Positions 35,547 to 47,130 of a stretch of DNA of 64,000 nucleotides are shown here, one piece after another; the stretch's first letter is position 1; each line of letters begins with the position of its first letter. The stretch spans positions 1-64,000 of the forward strand of contig JAEQBH010003867.1 in the NCBI GenBank assembly GCA_016808115.1. The letters run 5' to 3'. This DNA comes from Tetrastigma voinierianum. Lineage: Eukaryota; Streptophyta; Magnoliopsida; Vitales; Vitaceae. The notes under the pieces are model-generated. The model was not told the origin of the DNA. It was given only the letters and a program-made list of their open reading frames with translations, and ran no database searches. The position numbers and the translations under genes were made by a program.

Positions 35547-37420
35547 TGTGACGCTGAATCTCGAGGTTAGTTGACTACGGTGACCAGCGGAAGCTTCTTC
35601 GTGAATGCTGGTGGCGGAGCATCTCTCACGAAAATTGGGGCGAGTCTCATTTCTGGGGAGCTCTACCCTTAGTACATAACACCGTCTGACACATCCACTT
35701 GTCCATAGGGTCGAATGAGGAGTAAATAATCAGCCATGGGTCCTGCGTCATCAGCCAACCAATATATCAACTATATACAATGGTTTCAAGAGTTGGAAAA
35801 TACTCTTCTGAACATATGTTAAAATTTTGAGATTCTAATACATGTCATACATCATAATACCAATTATAACCCAGGCTTCTTACAAGCCCGGTCCTCTAGA
35901 GGCGTCCTCTCGAACACCCCTGTACCTGAAAAAATGTTCCCTCGACAGGATGAGCTATCGCCCAGTAGTGGAATCACCCTAAATGGGTTACTCCCCACCT
36001 AAGTGCATATGCAGTAATAATGAAAACATACATTCAAGTAAAATGCGTGATTCTACTTAAAGATATCTAAATCCAACTCATACCCAGGTCATGCAGAGCC
36101 TCCACACTTGCCTGAGCCACGTGAAACATTGTTTTTAGAAAGCAGATCTGTTATAATTTTGTGGTGACACTCCAGATGCATAATGGGTTGATGTTGTGTG
36201 GTGGCCACTCCGATGTATATCAGGTGGGTCTACTCAACGTGATATTTTAGTAACTGATTTCACCCTCAGTAAATTATTATGTTTGGTCTGACCCTCAGGA
36301 AACCATTCCTCAATCACCTCAAACATTCTGTTGTTTCTGGAATTGTTTATAATAGATGTGAGTGTATGATTCTTAATATGATTCTTTCAACATCGCGTTC
36401 ATATATAGCGTGGTGCGTTTTTTCGTTAATCTTTATTGTTTGTGTTTCGATCATTACAAAAATTGGCTCTTTGTTGATTATCGACGTTAGATTTGCAGTT
36501 CACTCGATCAGACTTTTGTTCTTCATAAAAAATGTTCTTGACCTTCTGGGTGTTGACCTGGATTCTTATTAAAGTTCATGTTGTTACATTTTCATGAGTT
36601 GATATTTGGTATATTTGTCATTTAAATTTGTTTCATAGTTTGATGAAATGTTACCTAAACGACACCTGGATCGGTTGTGTATGAAACTCATAGTTCACCA
36701 ATCATTGGGTTCACTTTGTGGGCGATTTCCACCGCACCATTTAAGGCCTGTCTGCTTGCGTCAGCGATACGATTTAAAGCATAATTTATGCCATTAACAA
36801 CCCAAACAGGTCCCTCGCGATTGAATTTTTATGTTGAACAATCAGGGATCAGACTGTTGATTAAATTTTGGACGGATCATTCATAACTCGTTCGAGGAAC
36901 GCCGATCAGCGACCAGCATTATAGCTGCCAATGAACCGTGATGGGATGATATGTTTCCGGTTTGACGAGCTACTCCGACGAGTCGACGGGACTCAACGTG
37001 GTATTCGCGCGGCCCGGATTTGTGATTGGTGTGTAATCTGAATGACATCTCTGTCTTGACAGATTGTTCTATGAGTCTTCCTTTTTTTCCATTCTCTTGT
37101 TAAAAGTAGAATGTTATTTATTATCATTTATCATTTTCTACATTGAATCGTTCGATGGCGATGATTAATATTAACCGACTTAGTTTCTATTTTTATTCTG
37201 CATATCAGTATTAGTTCATCATCTCTCTCTCATGACATGCATTAATTTTGTATCCTATCAGGCTTTTGTCATTTCAGATATTTTCAGTGTAAAGAACTAG
37301 ATCATGAAACATTGATTTAGAATCTCGATGAAAAATGAAAATGATTTTTGTGAATTTTCTTATTCTCTCGAATATCAATATCAAATGAAAAAGATTTTTC
37401 GTTTTTCGTAACTTATATAA
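35547..37420 (-). repeat. Chromovirus D 5' LTR
   Basis: It aligns with 11773-12445 plus 21675-23045 in the same order. The outer right end is uncertain: similarity to the left copy can be followed to about 37400 through weakening matches. The open frame at 36279-36572 lies inside the LTR and is not supported. Confidence 0.65.
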
Positions 37421-40400
37421 ATCTCAATATATAATGCAGATCAGATTCTCAGGAGAGAATTAAGTGGTGAATCAAATTAAAAAAAATGTTCATTTTTAAT
37501 GTATGAATCTCAGATCTCTAAATCTGGATCTGGGTTGGGAAGATATTCAGTAGATCAAGATATCAAAATAATTTTTAATTTTTGTGTAACATAAATCTCG
37601 GAAGATCATCGAAATCTTGAATCTTGCAGAACTTTATTTTACAATCTGGATCTTGGAATCAGGACGATCATTCAAAAAATCATGATTGTATTGAGGCTGA
37701 GTAAAAAATAAATTAGCCTGTTTGAGAATCAGACTAACTCAAGTGGATCTTGAAACAATATGCGATTTAGTTCTTTGAATGTGAGTGTATTCAGGCGATC
37801 AGACATGTTGCTCACCCGGATATGGACGGGAAGAATTATATTGCTCAAATGGTTTTTCTTTATGTGCGCATAGACTAATCTCAGTTGTTTATTATAATAA
37901 AAGACAATGGATCATTGAATCATATACTTTGCATTCATAATTATTATGTAAATTCAAATCGGTCACGACTAATTCAGCTCTCGTTGCCCGACGAACCGTT
38001 CTAACACATACTTCTTGTTGAGAAGACCAGTGTCGATAACCGAACAATGAGAAAGGAAATGAGTAGTCATATTCTGACCATTTTTTAAGACATAAACAAA
38101 GATTTTGACATGTGAGCTCTAGATGTTGTTGTAGTCTCATTAACAGATTAGTTGAAATTTGTAATATTCATTTGTTTATGTAATGTGATTGAAATTAGAT
38201 TATGCTCATCATAATCTTAGGTATCAATTTGATCAGAATATAATTATATGTATATTTGTGAAAATCATTAGTGTTGAAATTTATTAACAACCTTACCTAA
38301 ACCTAAGGTTATTAACAGCTAAATAAGTAAATAACACTTACACTCATATTCACTAGTGAATAATGAAAGAACACTAACAAAATATCTTCCAAGAAAAAAC
38401 TTGTCAATATTAGTTATAATTAAGATAAATAAATCAATAAACAATAAGTAATATTGTACCAAAATAAAAGAAAAAGAAATTATTATACTGCATAATAAGT
38501 AAATAATTTTGACTAAATAGTATAATATCGAATCCATTAAACTTAAAGAGCTAATGGGTTAACAATGCAGTATAGCAAAGGGAAATTTACCCAAATGTTA
38601 GAAAACTATGCATGCTAAAGATGTCATTAGAATAAATGGAATGACTGCTATGAATCACGACCACTATTTCAAAAAGTTACTAGTAAAAGAACACAATAAA
38701 TCAAAGCTCAATAGGCTTTTGCTAGTTTAGACTACTATGACTCTAAAGCTAAAGTCAGCAATCGGTAAATAATGATTTGAACTCCTAGGATACGTCCCAA
38801 AATATCACATCAAAGGCTTTCAACCTCTTGTGAACTTAAATATATTATGATGTATAAACGGATAAAGAATGAATAGAAAAATAAGAAAAGCACTTATTAA
38901 CATAGAAAACAATTAATTATCATGAGTACAATATTTGAACCTTAAGGCCATGGTTGGTTTCGGAAAATTTGAAGAAAAACATTAATAAAAGAAAATATGG
39001 AAAAAAGTAGGAAAAAGAAAAAATTGAAACAAAATAAAAATAAAGTTGAATTTTACATTTTACTGATATTTTGATTTTCTTTGACGTTTTTCATTAGACA
39101 ATTAATTTTTCTTTAATTTTCTTTGCAAAATAAGAGTAAACTTTAAATAAAGAGTGGTTTAATTAAAAGAAAGTAAATTTTGGAAATCTAACTCCATCAA
39201 TTTTTAACGTCATTTTATCCAATATTCCATCGTTGTTTTTTTATAAAAATAACTCTTTTCTTTTATAAGACAAATATGTAAATACATAAAATAAACAAAT
39301 ATATTTTTCACCAAATTGGGTTGTTCTTAGGGATGTAATCGAGTTGACTCAATACAAAGCCTAGTTGGAGCTAGACTTGATTAAAAAAACTCGAAGGTCG
39401 AACTAGATTTGATTAAAAAAACTAGAAACTCGAACGTGATCAAACTTTTTTTCAAATATTCGAAAAACAAATGAGTTACTCTAAATCAACTCGACAAAGC
39501 TCGAATCAATTAAAAATAATAATCATACTCGAACTCAACTCAACTCGACTTGAATAGAGCAGTTGGTGATTAATAAAATAGTAAACCTCAATTGAGCTTA
39601 CGGCGGTTTGAGTTGATTATTGTGATAGTCGAACTCAATTCACCACAAGTTACTCGAGTTCGAGACTTGACTCGATCTACTCAGAGTTAAGATTTGAGTA
39701 TCGATGAGTCGAGGATCGAATAAGCTTCAGGTAAGAACCCCAGCATTTCACGCTCCCAATTGTTCTTAAAAAAAATATAGGAATGGTTAGATTTACAAAA
39801 TTTAGGTCCTATTTCAATGAGTTGATTGGGGTAGCTATTAAGAGCTGATAGTTTATTTACCCTCAATTACCTCTTGTTGCATGCTTCGTAAATATACTTA
39901 ATTAGCTTATGATAGTTGATTAGGGTTAATCGAAATTTGATGAGAAAAGTTGTTTTTAAAAGCATTTCGCCTAAATATCAATTATCATTTTATCCTTATC
40001 TCTCTATTTATATGTGAAGATACAATGATTTCACTTAATTTTATTTTTATTTTTAAATCTTTATGTAATATGTAAATTATCTTTTAATAATTATATATAA
40101 TTTTTATAAAACTTAATTTTATTAAATGATAGATAAATGAGATTATAAAATAAGTTAAAAAATCCTTTATCTTCATAATTTTTATTTAAAATTTGAATTT
40201 TTCTTGACAAAATTTAAATTTTGAATTTAATGAATATTAAAGGTTATAAATTATTTTAGGATTTTATTATGGTAATTGAAACTTTTTAATTTTATTATTC
40301 AATTAAAATCTTAAGCCAAAAATATTTTTATTTTGTTTTATCATAAATATATTTTTACTATTTTATAGCGATGGATGAAATAAAACATATATTATTTTAA

Positions 40401-40629
40401 TTAAATAAGATATTCATCATAATTATGTCTTTGAAAATATTTATTCATGTAATAATTTTTTTTACATATGTAATAAATAGTCTTTTAATAAATGTTTTGA
40501 TAGAAAAACAATTAGATCACAAAAAACACTAAATTTAGAGAAAGAACATCAAAAATGGTGTTTTGAAAATTGATATAAATAATAATTTTGGCAATAAGCA
40601 ATCACCAAGATCTGAATTTATTTTTGTCT

Positions 40630-40674
<45 letters not shown>

Positions 40675-41270
40675 TAGGTGAGCCTTTTGTGACTACTTTA
40701 CACTAGGCTATTAGCTCTAAATGCTAAATTTATCGTAGTCTATTCTTAATTATAGATTCTGAGTTATCGATTAGACCAAACATATACTTAGATTATTTGA
40801 TGTTTTTAACCAAATATTTCTAAAATAAAATAAAAACTCAAAAAATGGTAAAAGTGAATCCAATAAATCTAATAAAACCCAAATAATTTAAATATAGGCC
40901 ATTAAGGGAAAAGGAAAAAGAAAAAATCAATCCAACCCATTGGCCATTAAAAGGGGATAAAGAGTTCTTAAGGGTCAACATCTCACATTTTTGTTCTTTT
41001 AAGGATCGACAATAGTTAATATAATCAAACAACATACTTTTACCAAAAGACTTGTCACAAATTTGACTCACAACAGTGTTTTTGTATCATAATTTGTACT
41101 GCCATTCAAAATCAGAACCATTACCCAAATAATTAGAGTATAGATTTTTAAGGCAAAAAATATCATCAAACCCAGATCCCAAACTCCCAAAATAATATAA
41201 ATCCAATACGATTTTCTCTGATCTCCGGAGATCAAACCAGAACCGTTGATTTTAATGATAATCATCATGC
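37421..41270. other. AT-rich intergenic DNA, no gene recognised
   Basis: It holds GAATCTCAGATCT-like drifted words at 37440-37680, a stretch rich in CTCGAACT and ACTCGACT words at 39330-39730 (old repeat of unknown type), a TA microsatellite at 40633-40672, and long A/T runs. The missing right halves of elements J and the Copia would be expected in this direction but were not identified. Short open frames show no known domain. Confidence 0.5.
40633..40672. repeat. (TA)n microsatellite
   Basis: About 20 uninterrupted TA units. Confidence 0.9.
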
Positions 41271-41282
41271 AATCGGATCACG

Positions 41283-41290
41283 CCACGTGG
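41283..41290 (+). promoter_or_regulatory. G-box upstream of BRX
   Basis: CCACGTGG, a perfect palindromic G-box core, lies about 215 bases before the TATA box. Plant bZIP and bHLH factors bind this motif. Its use here is inferred from position only. Confidence 0.4.
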
Positions 41291-41502
41291 CCTACTTACT
41301 AAGGTAAGAGAAAGATCCCTTGTGTGTAAGCCAGACATAGTGGACCCATGTGTCTTCACATTTGTTTAATGAGAATAACTGTTAATGGCCGTACGATGCT
41401 CCTAACGCGTGTACTTTTTAACGGTTTCTCGCATGCGTGATAGCCTGGTGTGTAGACCTATCAACTAACGGCGGGCGTTAAAAGGCGTCAAGTCCTTCTC
41501 AA

Positions 41503-41510
41503 TATAAATA
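41503..41510 (+). promoter_or_regulatory. TATA box, likely BRX promoter
   Basis: TATAAATA stands in GC-richer surroundings and is followed within about 30 bases by a pyrimidine-rich, leader-like stretch. No other TATA-like motif is as well placed before the coding start at 42818. The start of transcription near 41535 is inferred. Confidence 0.5.
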
Positions 41511-41534
41511 CAACCAACCGGGCACTTCCCCTCT

Positions 41535-44500
41535 TCTCCTCTTGTCTGTATTTTTCCGATTTTTGGGCTTTTCCTAACGTAAACCCTCCACCCAAGTATC
41601 CAAAACCATTCCATTTTGGTTCCATTTCGATACCACCGCCGGAATCTCGCCTCCGGCTTATATTTCAACGTTTCATCATTGTGATTTATGTTTTGATTTC
41701 TCCAAAACTTTCCTATATTATCGATTTTTCACATCATCTGAGCCGGATTCTACGCTCTTCTGATTTTAACGAACCAAATTGATTTTTTAGTCGGGTTTCC
41801 CTAAATCAGAGGAATTTTTCTGTTTTCTGAGGCAGGAGTCCATTTCCGGAGCGTGAGGTGAGATGATTCCATGAAGATGAATGATTTTTTTTTTTTTAAC
41901 AAAATTTTTGTATTTAGTGTTTGTGTGTTGGACATGGTAGGATGCAGAGCAGTGAGGAGGAAGCATAAAAAAAGAGAGGGAAGAGAAGAGGAATTGCAGC
42001 AGTAGCAGCAGCTTTGGTGAGTCGTTTTCGCATAATAATAGTTTCCTTTGGGAGGAACACATATCAATGCGAGGATCCTTATTCTGTCTCTATGTCGATT
42101 CATCGAACGCTTTCATCACTCGACACGCTTACACATAAACCAATTTCATTGTTAAAAAAGCACATTGGTCCATCCGTTTTCCCTCTCTCTTCTCTCTCTC
42201 TCTCTCTGTCTCTCTTTCCCTCTCTCTTCCCTCTCTCCACCACACCAAAGAGATTCTCTTCTCTCTTCCAACTGCTTTTTGGATTTTCTTAAAGAATGAC
42301 TGTTGTGTTTTTTTTTTTTCCTTTAAATCAAAGAAAGATAACCGAACTTGGTTATTTAATGAATCCGTCAGAAACTCGGCTATTCAACAGTCTCATTCTT
42401 TGCATTCTCCCACACACGCCACTTCAGACTCCCCCTTTTTTCTCTGTTTTTACTTTATAAGATTTCATATATTATCTTTTATTTATTTATTTATTTGTTT
42501 GTTTGTTTATCTCTGTAATTTGGTTTGGAAGATCTAAGCTGGGTTGAGGGCCCATGAGATATAGGAATGTTCTAATGTCTGAACTTTTGACCAAAACTAC
42601 CCTGGACAAAACACCACTTTCAGGGGTAGAATGGTCGTGAATAATGAAATGCTTTGAGCAGAAGCTGGCTTTGTCCCAAAGAGGAATGATGAATGGGCTG
42701 GAGAGGAATGAAATTTTGTGATTATCAATGAAAAATAATAAATTATTGAAATGATCCTTTTTTTTTATTTTGTGTTTTGTGTTTTGTGTTTTGTGTTTGT
42801 AGTGACTTCACAAAGAAATGCTGACGTGTATATCGTGCTCGAAGCAAACGGAGGAAGATGGGAGAGGTGAGAGGAGGGCAGTGGAGAGGTGGGGCGCGTG
42901 GGACACCAAGTACAAAAGAAGCCGTCAAGCTGACGGCGCAGGTTTCTAATCACACATATCAATACCTCCCTTTGCTTTTTCAAGTTTCATCTTGCTTTCT
43001 CCTTGCTGTCAATAAAATCTCTTCTCGGAGGAGAGGGTGAGGAGGAGGTCTGATATAATATAGACAACCTCATCATTCCTCTTACGCTCCCTCAGAATTG
43101 GGAGATTGGGAATGATTCCGTGCGCGTGCGGTACACCTCACGGTTTGTTTGGGTGCATTTTTGTCACGTGGCCTCTTCTACTTTAGAAAGCCAAATCTTG
43201 GGATTTTATTGATCTCCATCTTCTATTTTCTTTGACCATAACCTTTGGCCAAAGATCATTTTTTTTTTTTTAACTAATAAAAATAATTTCTTTCTTGTTT
43301 ATATTTGGGGGAAAATTTTTTGATGAGAAGTAAAGGGAATGGGTTTAATGAGTGATGATGGTCCAGAAATTGTAGATGTTGATGGGGACAGTGTATGGGC
43401 TGGTGAGGATATAGAATGGGGTGATTCCCTTTTCTCTAGGGATTACAAAGGCTTTCCGGAAAGTGTTTGGATAGATGGACAATTAGCTTTGATTCTCCCC
43501 ATTCACATCCCACACTATAGGCCTGTTGTACTGGGATTTGCATATTTCACTCCGTCTAGGGAAAATCTCCTACCTTATCATTTCTCTTTTTATATGGAAT
43601 GATGCAACATCATAGGCCTAAAATCTTTCAAAATCAATATTCTTCTAATCTGCTTCATCACATGTATTTGTTTTTAGATTACTATTTTTATCATTATGTC
43701 CGTTTTAATTTGAAAATTTTAAATTTATTTTATTGTAAGCACGTTTTTCATATTTTCTTTCTAACCCATGATGCAACTATTTTTTAATACGAAAAAAGAA
43801 AATTACGCCATTTTTGTTTAATTTTTAGATATTTATTTATATTTCAAGCATATAGGGTAAGAGAAAAAGGGAAATAATTTGTGTGAAATCAAGATGTGAA
43901 GTTAGGGAGTCAAAGTTTGAAGAAGAGGGTGAGGGCGTATTCCACGCAGAACAATGAATAACAAATAGCAAAAATAGTGGGGATCCTAAAGAATAGACAA
44001 GACGCATATTGAGAAAGGACAGATGTGTTCTATGTGAGACCCACCTTTTGAATTCTTGTCTGTCCTCTCTTCTCCCCATCCATTCTTTTTAAATTTCAAA
44101 ACTTAATTAGTTTTTTCCCTTTTTTTTTCTCTTCACTGCAAATCTCTTTGTATTTTTAAATTTTTGTTTTAAAATCACTTTGCAAATATTGTGTTAGAGT
44201 TTGTTAAAAAAATAATCATTTTCATTTTTGTGAGTTTGTTGAAAAAAGAATCATTTTTCATTTTTGTTTTTTATTTATTTTATATCATTCGGTATGTTTG
44301 GATACCTACAAAATTTTTATTTATGTATAGTCTCAAGATCAATCCCAATCTTTGAAAAAAATCGAAGAAATCAAAATCTTATACTGCCCCTTGAATATGC
44401 TTCTATGTTTATTATTTTTAAAATAGAAAATACATATTTGTTGTTATTTTATTTTGTTTGTTTAAAAAAATTATAAACATCTCTAATGATTTGGTGATTA

Positions 44501-47130
44501 AAAAAGTTAATATCCAAGGCCAGATTTTTGTTCCTATGCCACAATCAATGAACATCCGCATTTGGGTCACAATGTTGATCTTACCATTTTTAAAACCTTC
44601 CTTTAGTTCTCGTATTTTTCTGCATAATTGAACATGAAAATCATTCACTACCATATCATATTTACCTGAAGAAATTTTCAAATAATTTTCGCTTGGCAGT
44701 TCTTGAATGAGAAATCCTATGACCTTATGATGTTTTTAATGCATACAGCGTGGTCTAACAAGTATATTTATCGGGGGGTTTTTCAACTTGCATATTGTGA
44801 TTGTCTTGGCATTCATGTCAAATAAAAACTAATGACAAATGAATTGTCCTAAATAATTTTCGTGTATATCCAACAATATGATTCATTCTCATATGACTTT
44901 CTGCTTGTGGTTTTTGATAAAACGTAGGTGTATTCCCATTCTTTGGTTTGTATTGAGTGTGTGATTCAATTATGTGCAGATCAAGGATATGGCCTTGAAA
45001 TTCTCGGGGGCTTACAGGCAGTGCAAGCCCTGCACTGGCTCTAGCAGCTACAAGAAGGGACACCGACCTTACCCTGACTTTGACACAATTTCAGAAGGGG
45101 TTCCATACCCCTACTTAAGGCCAGGGGGGAGCGCAAGTTCAACCCCTGCATGGGATTTCACAAGCAGCAGCCATCATCACCCTGGTGGAGGGTCTGAGTC
45201 AAGGTTCACTGGGGTGTTGAGAGGTGACCAGACGCCTGGAGGGGTTTCGATCTCGGCTCAGTCTTGTGATGTTGTGCTTGAGGACCCGAGGCGAGCCCAA
45301 AGTGGATGGCTCAAGGTTGAACCTGGAGTTCACATCACTTTTGTGTCCCTTCCCCATGGAGGAAATGACCTAAAACGGATCCGTTTCAGGTACATAGCTC
45401 ACTTTTCCATGCTGCATATCATCGTTTGCTAAGTCCTGGACTACAAAAATGGAACTGGCCTACTGTTGGAACCTATATATGCCAAGCCCTTTTGCATCCA
45501 TTTCATGGGGCCGTCCCATACCTTAATGCACTGCTCTTGATCATAATTGTTATTAATTTGGTGTTTGTTGATGAATTGAAGTAATACGCGGTAACTTGGA
45601 ACCAGCTTTTGCATTCCGTAAGGTCTATCTATCTCATTATCCCATGGCTTGAATAGTGAACTGGTTGAAGGCTGTCATGAACCCAAAAGGACCTTCATTG
45701 AAACTGGGACTTTGTGGCCTCAATTTTCTTGAAATTTCTTGAGATTTTCTGTGTGAAAACTTAATGAGCTTCTTTTTTATTCCAAAATTTGAAGCCGGGA
45801 GATGTTTAATAAATGGCAAGCTCAGCGATGGTGGGGAGAGAATTATGACCGAATTATGGAGTTGTACAATGTTCAGAGATTCAACCGCCAAGCTCTACAC
45901 ACTCCTCCTAGGTCTGAGGATGAGGTAAACAGCTTTTAATTTCAGCATTTTTCTTCCATAGTTCATTTTCTCTGATAAGCTCAATACTGTCTGAACTAGA
46001 GCTGACAAGATCCATGAAGTTATTTGTAAGTCCCACACCTTCACCAGTACATACTTTCCAATTGCTTTCTAATGGAAGAATTGAAATTTAACAACTGCAG
46101 AGGGGATTCATCCTACTCGAGGATGGGATCGGCAAGGAAGCCCTAGGCGCTCCCATCACTAAGCAAAGGAATGGGTTCCAGGAACCAATATAAGCCATCT
46201 GGCAGTAAGGGTACTTCCCATCTGAACCTTCAGATTTGATATGGGGTCATCAATACAATGCAGGTTCAAGTGCATATGGCGCTGGTGGTCCGAAGGGTGA
46301 GACATCTTCCATGGATGCTTCGCGGACAACGACCTCATCTAGGGATGAAGCATCGGTTTCCATCAGCAATGCCAGTGACATGGAGACTGAGTGGGTTGAG
46401 CAAGACGAACCAGGAGTCTACATTACTATCAGACAGTTGGCTGATGGCACAAGGGAACTTCGGCGTGTCAGATTCAGGTAACCTAAATCCACCCTGCTTA
46501 TTATCCTTTATATTCTGTTTGGCTGCCAAGAAAGTAAAGAAAATGATTGAAATCCATACTGTTTTCCATCTATGGTTGTTGATTTCTTCTATATATATAT
46601 GATATTTACAGCCGTGAAAGATTTGGTGAGGTGCATGCAAAGCTGTGGTGGGAAGAGAACCGAGAGAGAATACAAGCTCAATACCTCTAAATTTTGATTT
46701 TTCACAAGCCTATGAGGTTGTTGGTGGTTGCAGTGAAATGAACCAGCCGGCGGCTATCACTGAAATCTCCATGGAAATGAAACCATTCCATTTTGTTTCT
46801 CAGCAAGAAGTTATTTGACTAGAATGGAGTCATTTCCATGAACCAGTTCATGATTACCAACGATGGTTGAAGACTAAACAGATGTCCTTCTCCTCCTCTG
46901 CTAAGGTTACCATTTTTGTACTGACTAGCCATATTCCAGAGCATGGAAGTATGATCGGATGCTATTTAACCCTGATGCGATGATTTCATTTTCCCGGATT
47001 CTCTGTCTATGGATGTCATTATAGACACCATTTTGAAAAGCTTGATATATGAAATGTTTGTTCTTTTTTTCTTTATTTTTTCTGTTGTAACACAAAGGTA
47101 TTGTTATGACAAATGAAATTGGAATCATTC
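41535..47130 (+). CDS. BRX: BREVIS RADIX family protein gene (exon-intron span)
   Basis: BRX proteins are plant-specific regulators at the plasma membrane and in the nucleus. They act in root growth, phloem development and auxin/brassinosteroid responses. Coding exons: 42818-42941, 44980-45389, 45795-45924, 46101-46477 and 46612-46690, all with GT/AG introns. The product would be about 370 residues, as usual. Features: N-terminus MLTCISCSK, a conserved TPSTKEAVK and IKDMALKFSGAYRQCKPC segment, BRX domain 1 (about residues 150-210) with VEPGVHITFVSLPHGGNDL and SREMFNKWQAQRWWGEN, and BRX domain 2 at the C-terminus with DEPGVYITIRQLADGTREL and RFGEVHAKLWWEENRERIQ. The stop is TAA at 46688-46690. 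The span includes inferred untranslated ends. Frame breaks in exons 1, 2 and 4 look like sequence error or recent decay. A BRX-like paralogue name is possible, but N-terminus and motifs fit BRX itself. Confidence 0.9.
42014..42802 (+). other. Probable intron in the BRX 5' untranslated region
   Basis: A good donor (CTTTG|GTGAGT) lies near 42015. Before the start codon a pyrimidine-rich stretch, partly a TTTTGTG repeat at 42771-42799, ends in TTTGTAG at 42802. The ATG is 16 bases further on. A CT-rich run at 42178-42242 lies inside. This would put the open frame at 42014-42292 in an intron. It is inferred from motifs only. Confidence 0.4.
42818..42941 (+). CDS. BRX: BRX coding exon 1
   Basis: ATG at 42818 begins MLTCISCSKQTEEDG, the family start. 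The end of the exon (GARGTPSTKEAVK, then LTAQ) is read in a different frame, the one also open from 42858. So a net 1-base change lies between about 42860 and 42890. Compared with relatives a Ser codon also seems missing in KEAVK-LTAQ. The exon ends CAG|GTTTCT at a codon boundary. Confidence 0.75.
42942..44979 (+). other. BRX intron 1 (about 2.0 kb)
   Basis: It starts GTTTCT and ends TTATGTGCAG. AT-rich, with several T and A runs. The open frames at 43339-43602 and 43599-43787 show no family and lie inside the intron. Confidence 0.7.
44980..45389 (+). CDS. BRX: BRX coding exon 2
   Basis: Continuous frame from IKDMALKFSGAYRQC to NDLKRIRF. It includes TPAWDFTSSSHHHPGG and SISAQSCDVVLED and starts BRX domain 1. 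Around 45283-45315 the reading PRRAQSGWLK replaces the acidic E/D-rich piece plus EWMAQ seen in relatives. This can be explained by two small compensating frame changes. The exon ends in phase 2 before GTACAT. Confidence 0.85.
45795..45924 (+). CDS. BRX: BRX coding exon 3
   Basis: Following ...TTTGAAG, it encodes REMFNKWQAQRWWGENYD, then IMELYNVQRFNRQALHTPP and RSEDE, completing BRX domain 1. No frame problem is seen. Donor GAG|GTAAAC. Confidence 0.85.
46101..46477 (+). CDS. BRX: BRX coding exon 4 (frames broken)
   Basis: The first part reads DSSYSRMGSAR and the last part, in the frame open from 46236, reads QYNAGSSAYGAGGPKGE to TRELRRVRF, starting BRX domain 2. Between 46135 and 46240 at least three small insertions or deletions and in-frame stops (for example TAG at 46144) interrupt the linker. 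Acceptor AACTGCAG, donor TTCAG|GTAACC in phase 2. Confidence 0.8.
46612..46690 (+). CDS. BRX: BRX coding exon 5, with stop
   Basis: After TATTTACAG it encodes RERFGEVHAKLWWEENRER and IQAQYL, then TAA. This is the exact C-terminal end of the family. Confidence 0.85.

Larger units (their letters stand above)
11773..37420 (-). mobile_element. Ty3/Gypsy chromovirus D, nearly complete but split by A and B
   Basis: Read on the minus strand from right to left: 5' LTR (about 37420 to 35547), primer site (35543-35531), leader, gag (from about 34745), insertion of B, protease, reverse transcriptase, integrase with C-terminal chromodomain region (ending near 23200), and 3' LTR (about 23045-21675 plus 12445-11773, interrupted by A). 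Without A and B it would be about 9.2 kb, a usual size for a chromovirus with long LTRs (Del/Tekay-like, by domain wording). The outer right end is approximate. Confidence 0.75.

Noticed and set aside
36279..36572. 97-codon open frame
   Set aside because: It lies wholly within the chromovirus D LTR and is not kept in the other LTR copies.
37892..38140. Possible Copia gag remnant on the minus strand
   Set aside because: I considered it as the missing 5' part of the Copia, but no gag motif or zinc knuckle could be read.
43339..43787. Open frames within BRX intron 1
   Set aside because: They lie between a well-supported donor and acceptor and show no known domain.
44818..45063. Minus-strand frame overlapping BRX exon 2
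   Set aside because: It is the shadow of the conserved exon.
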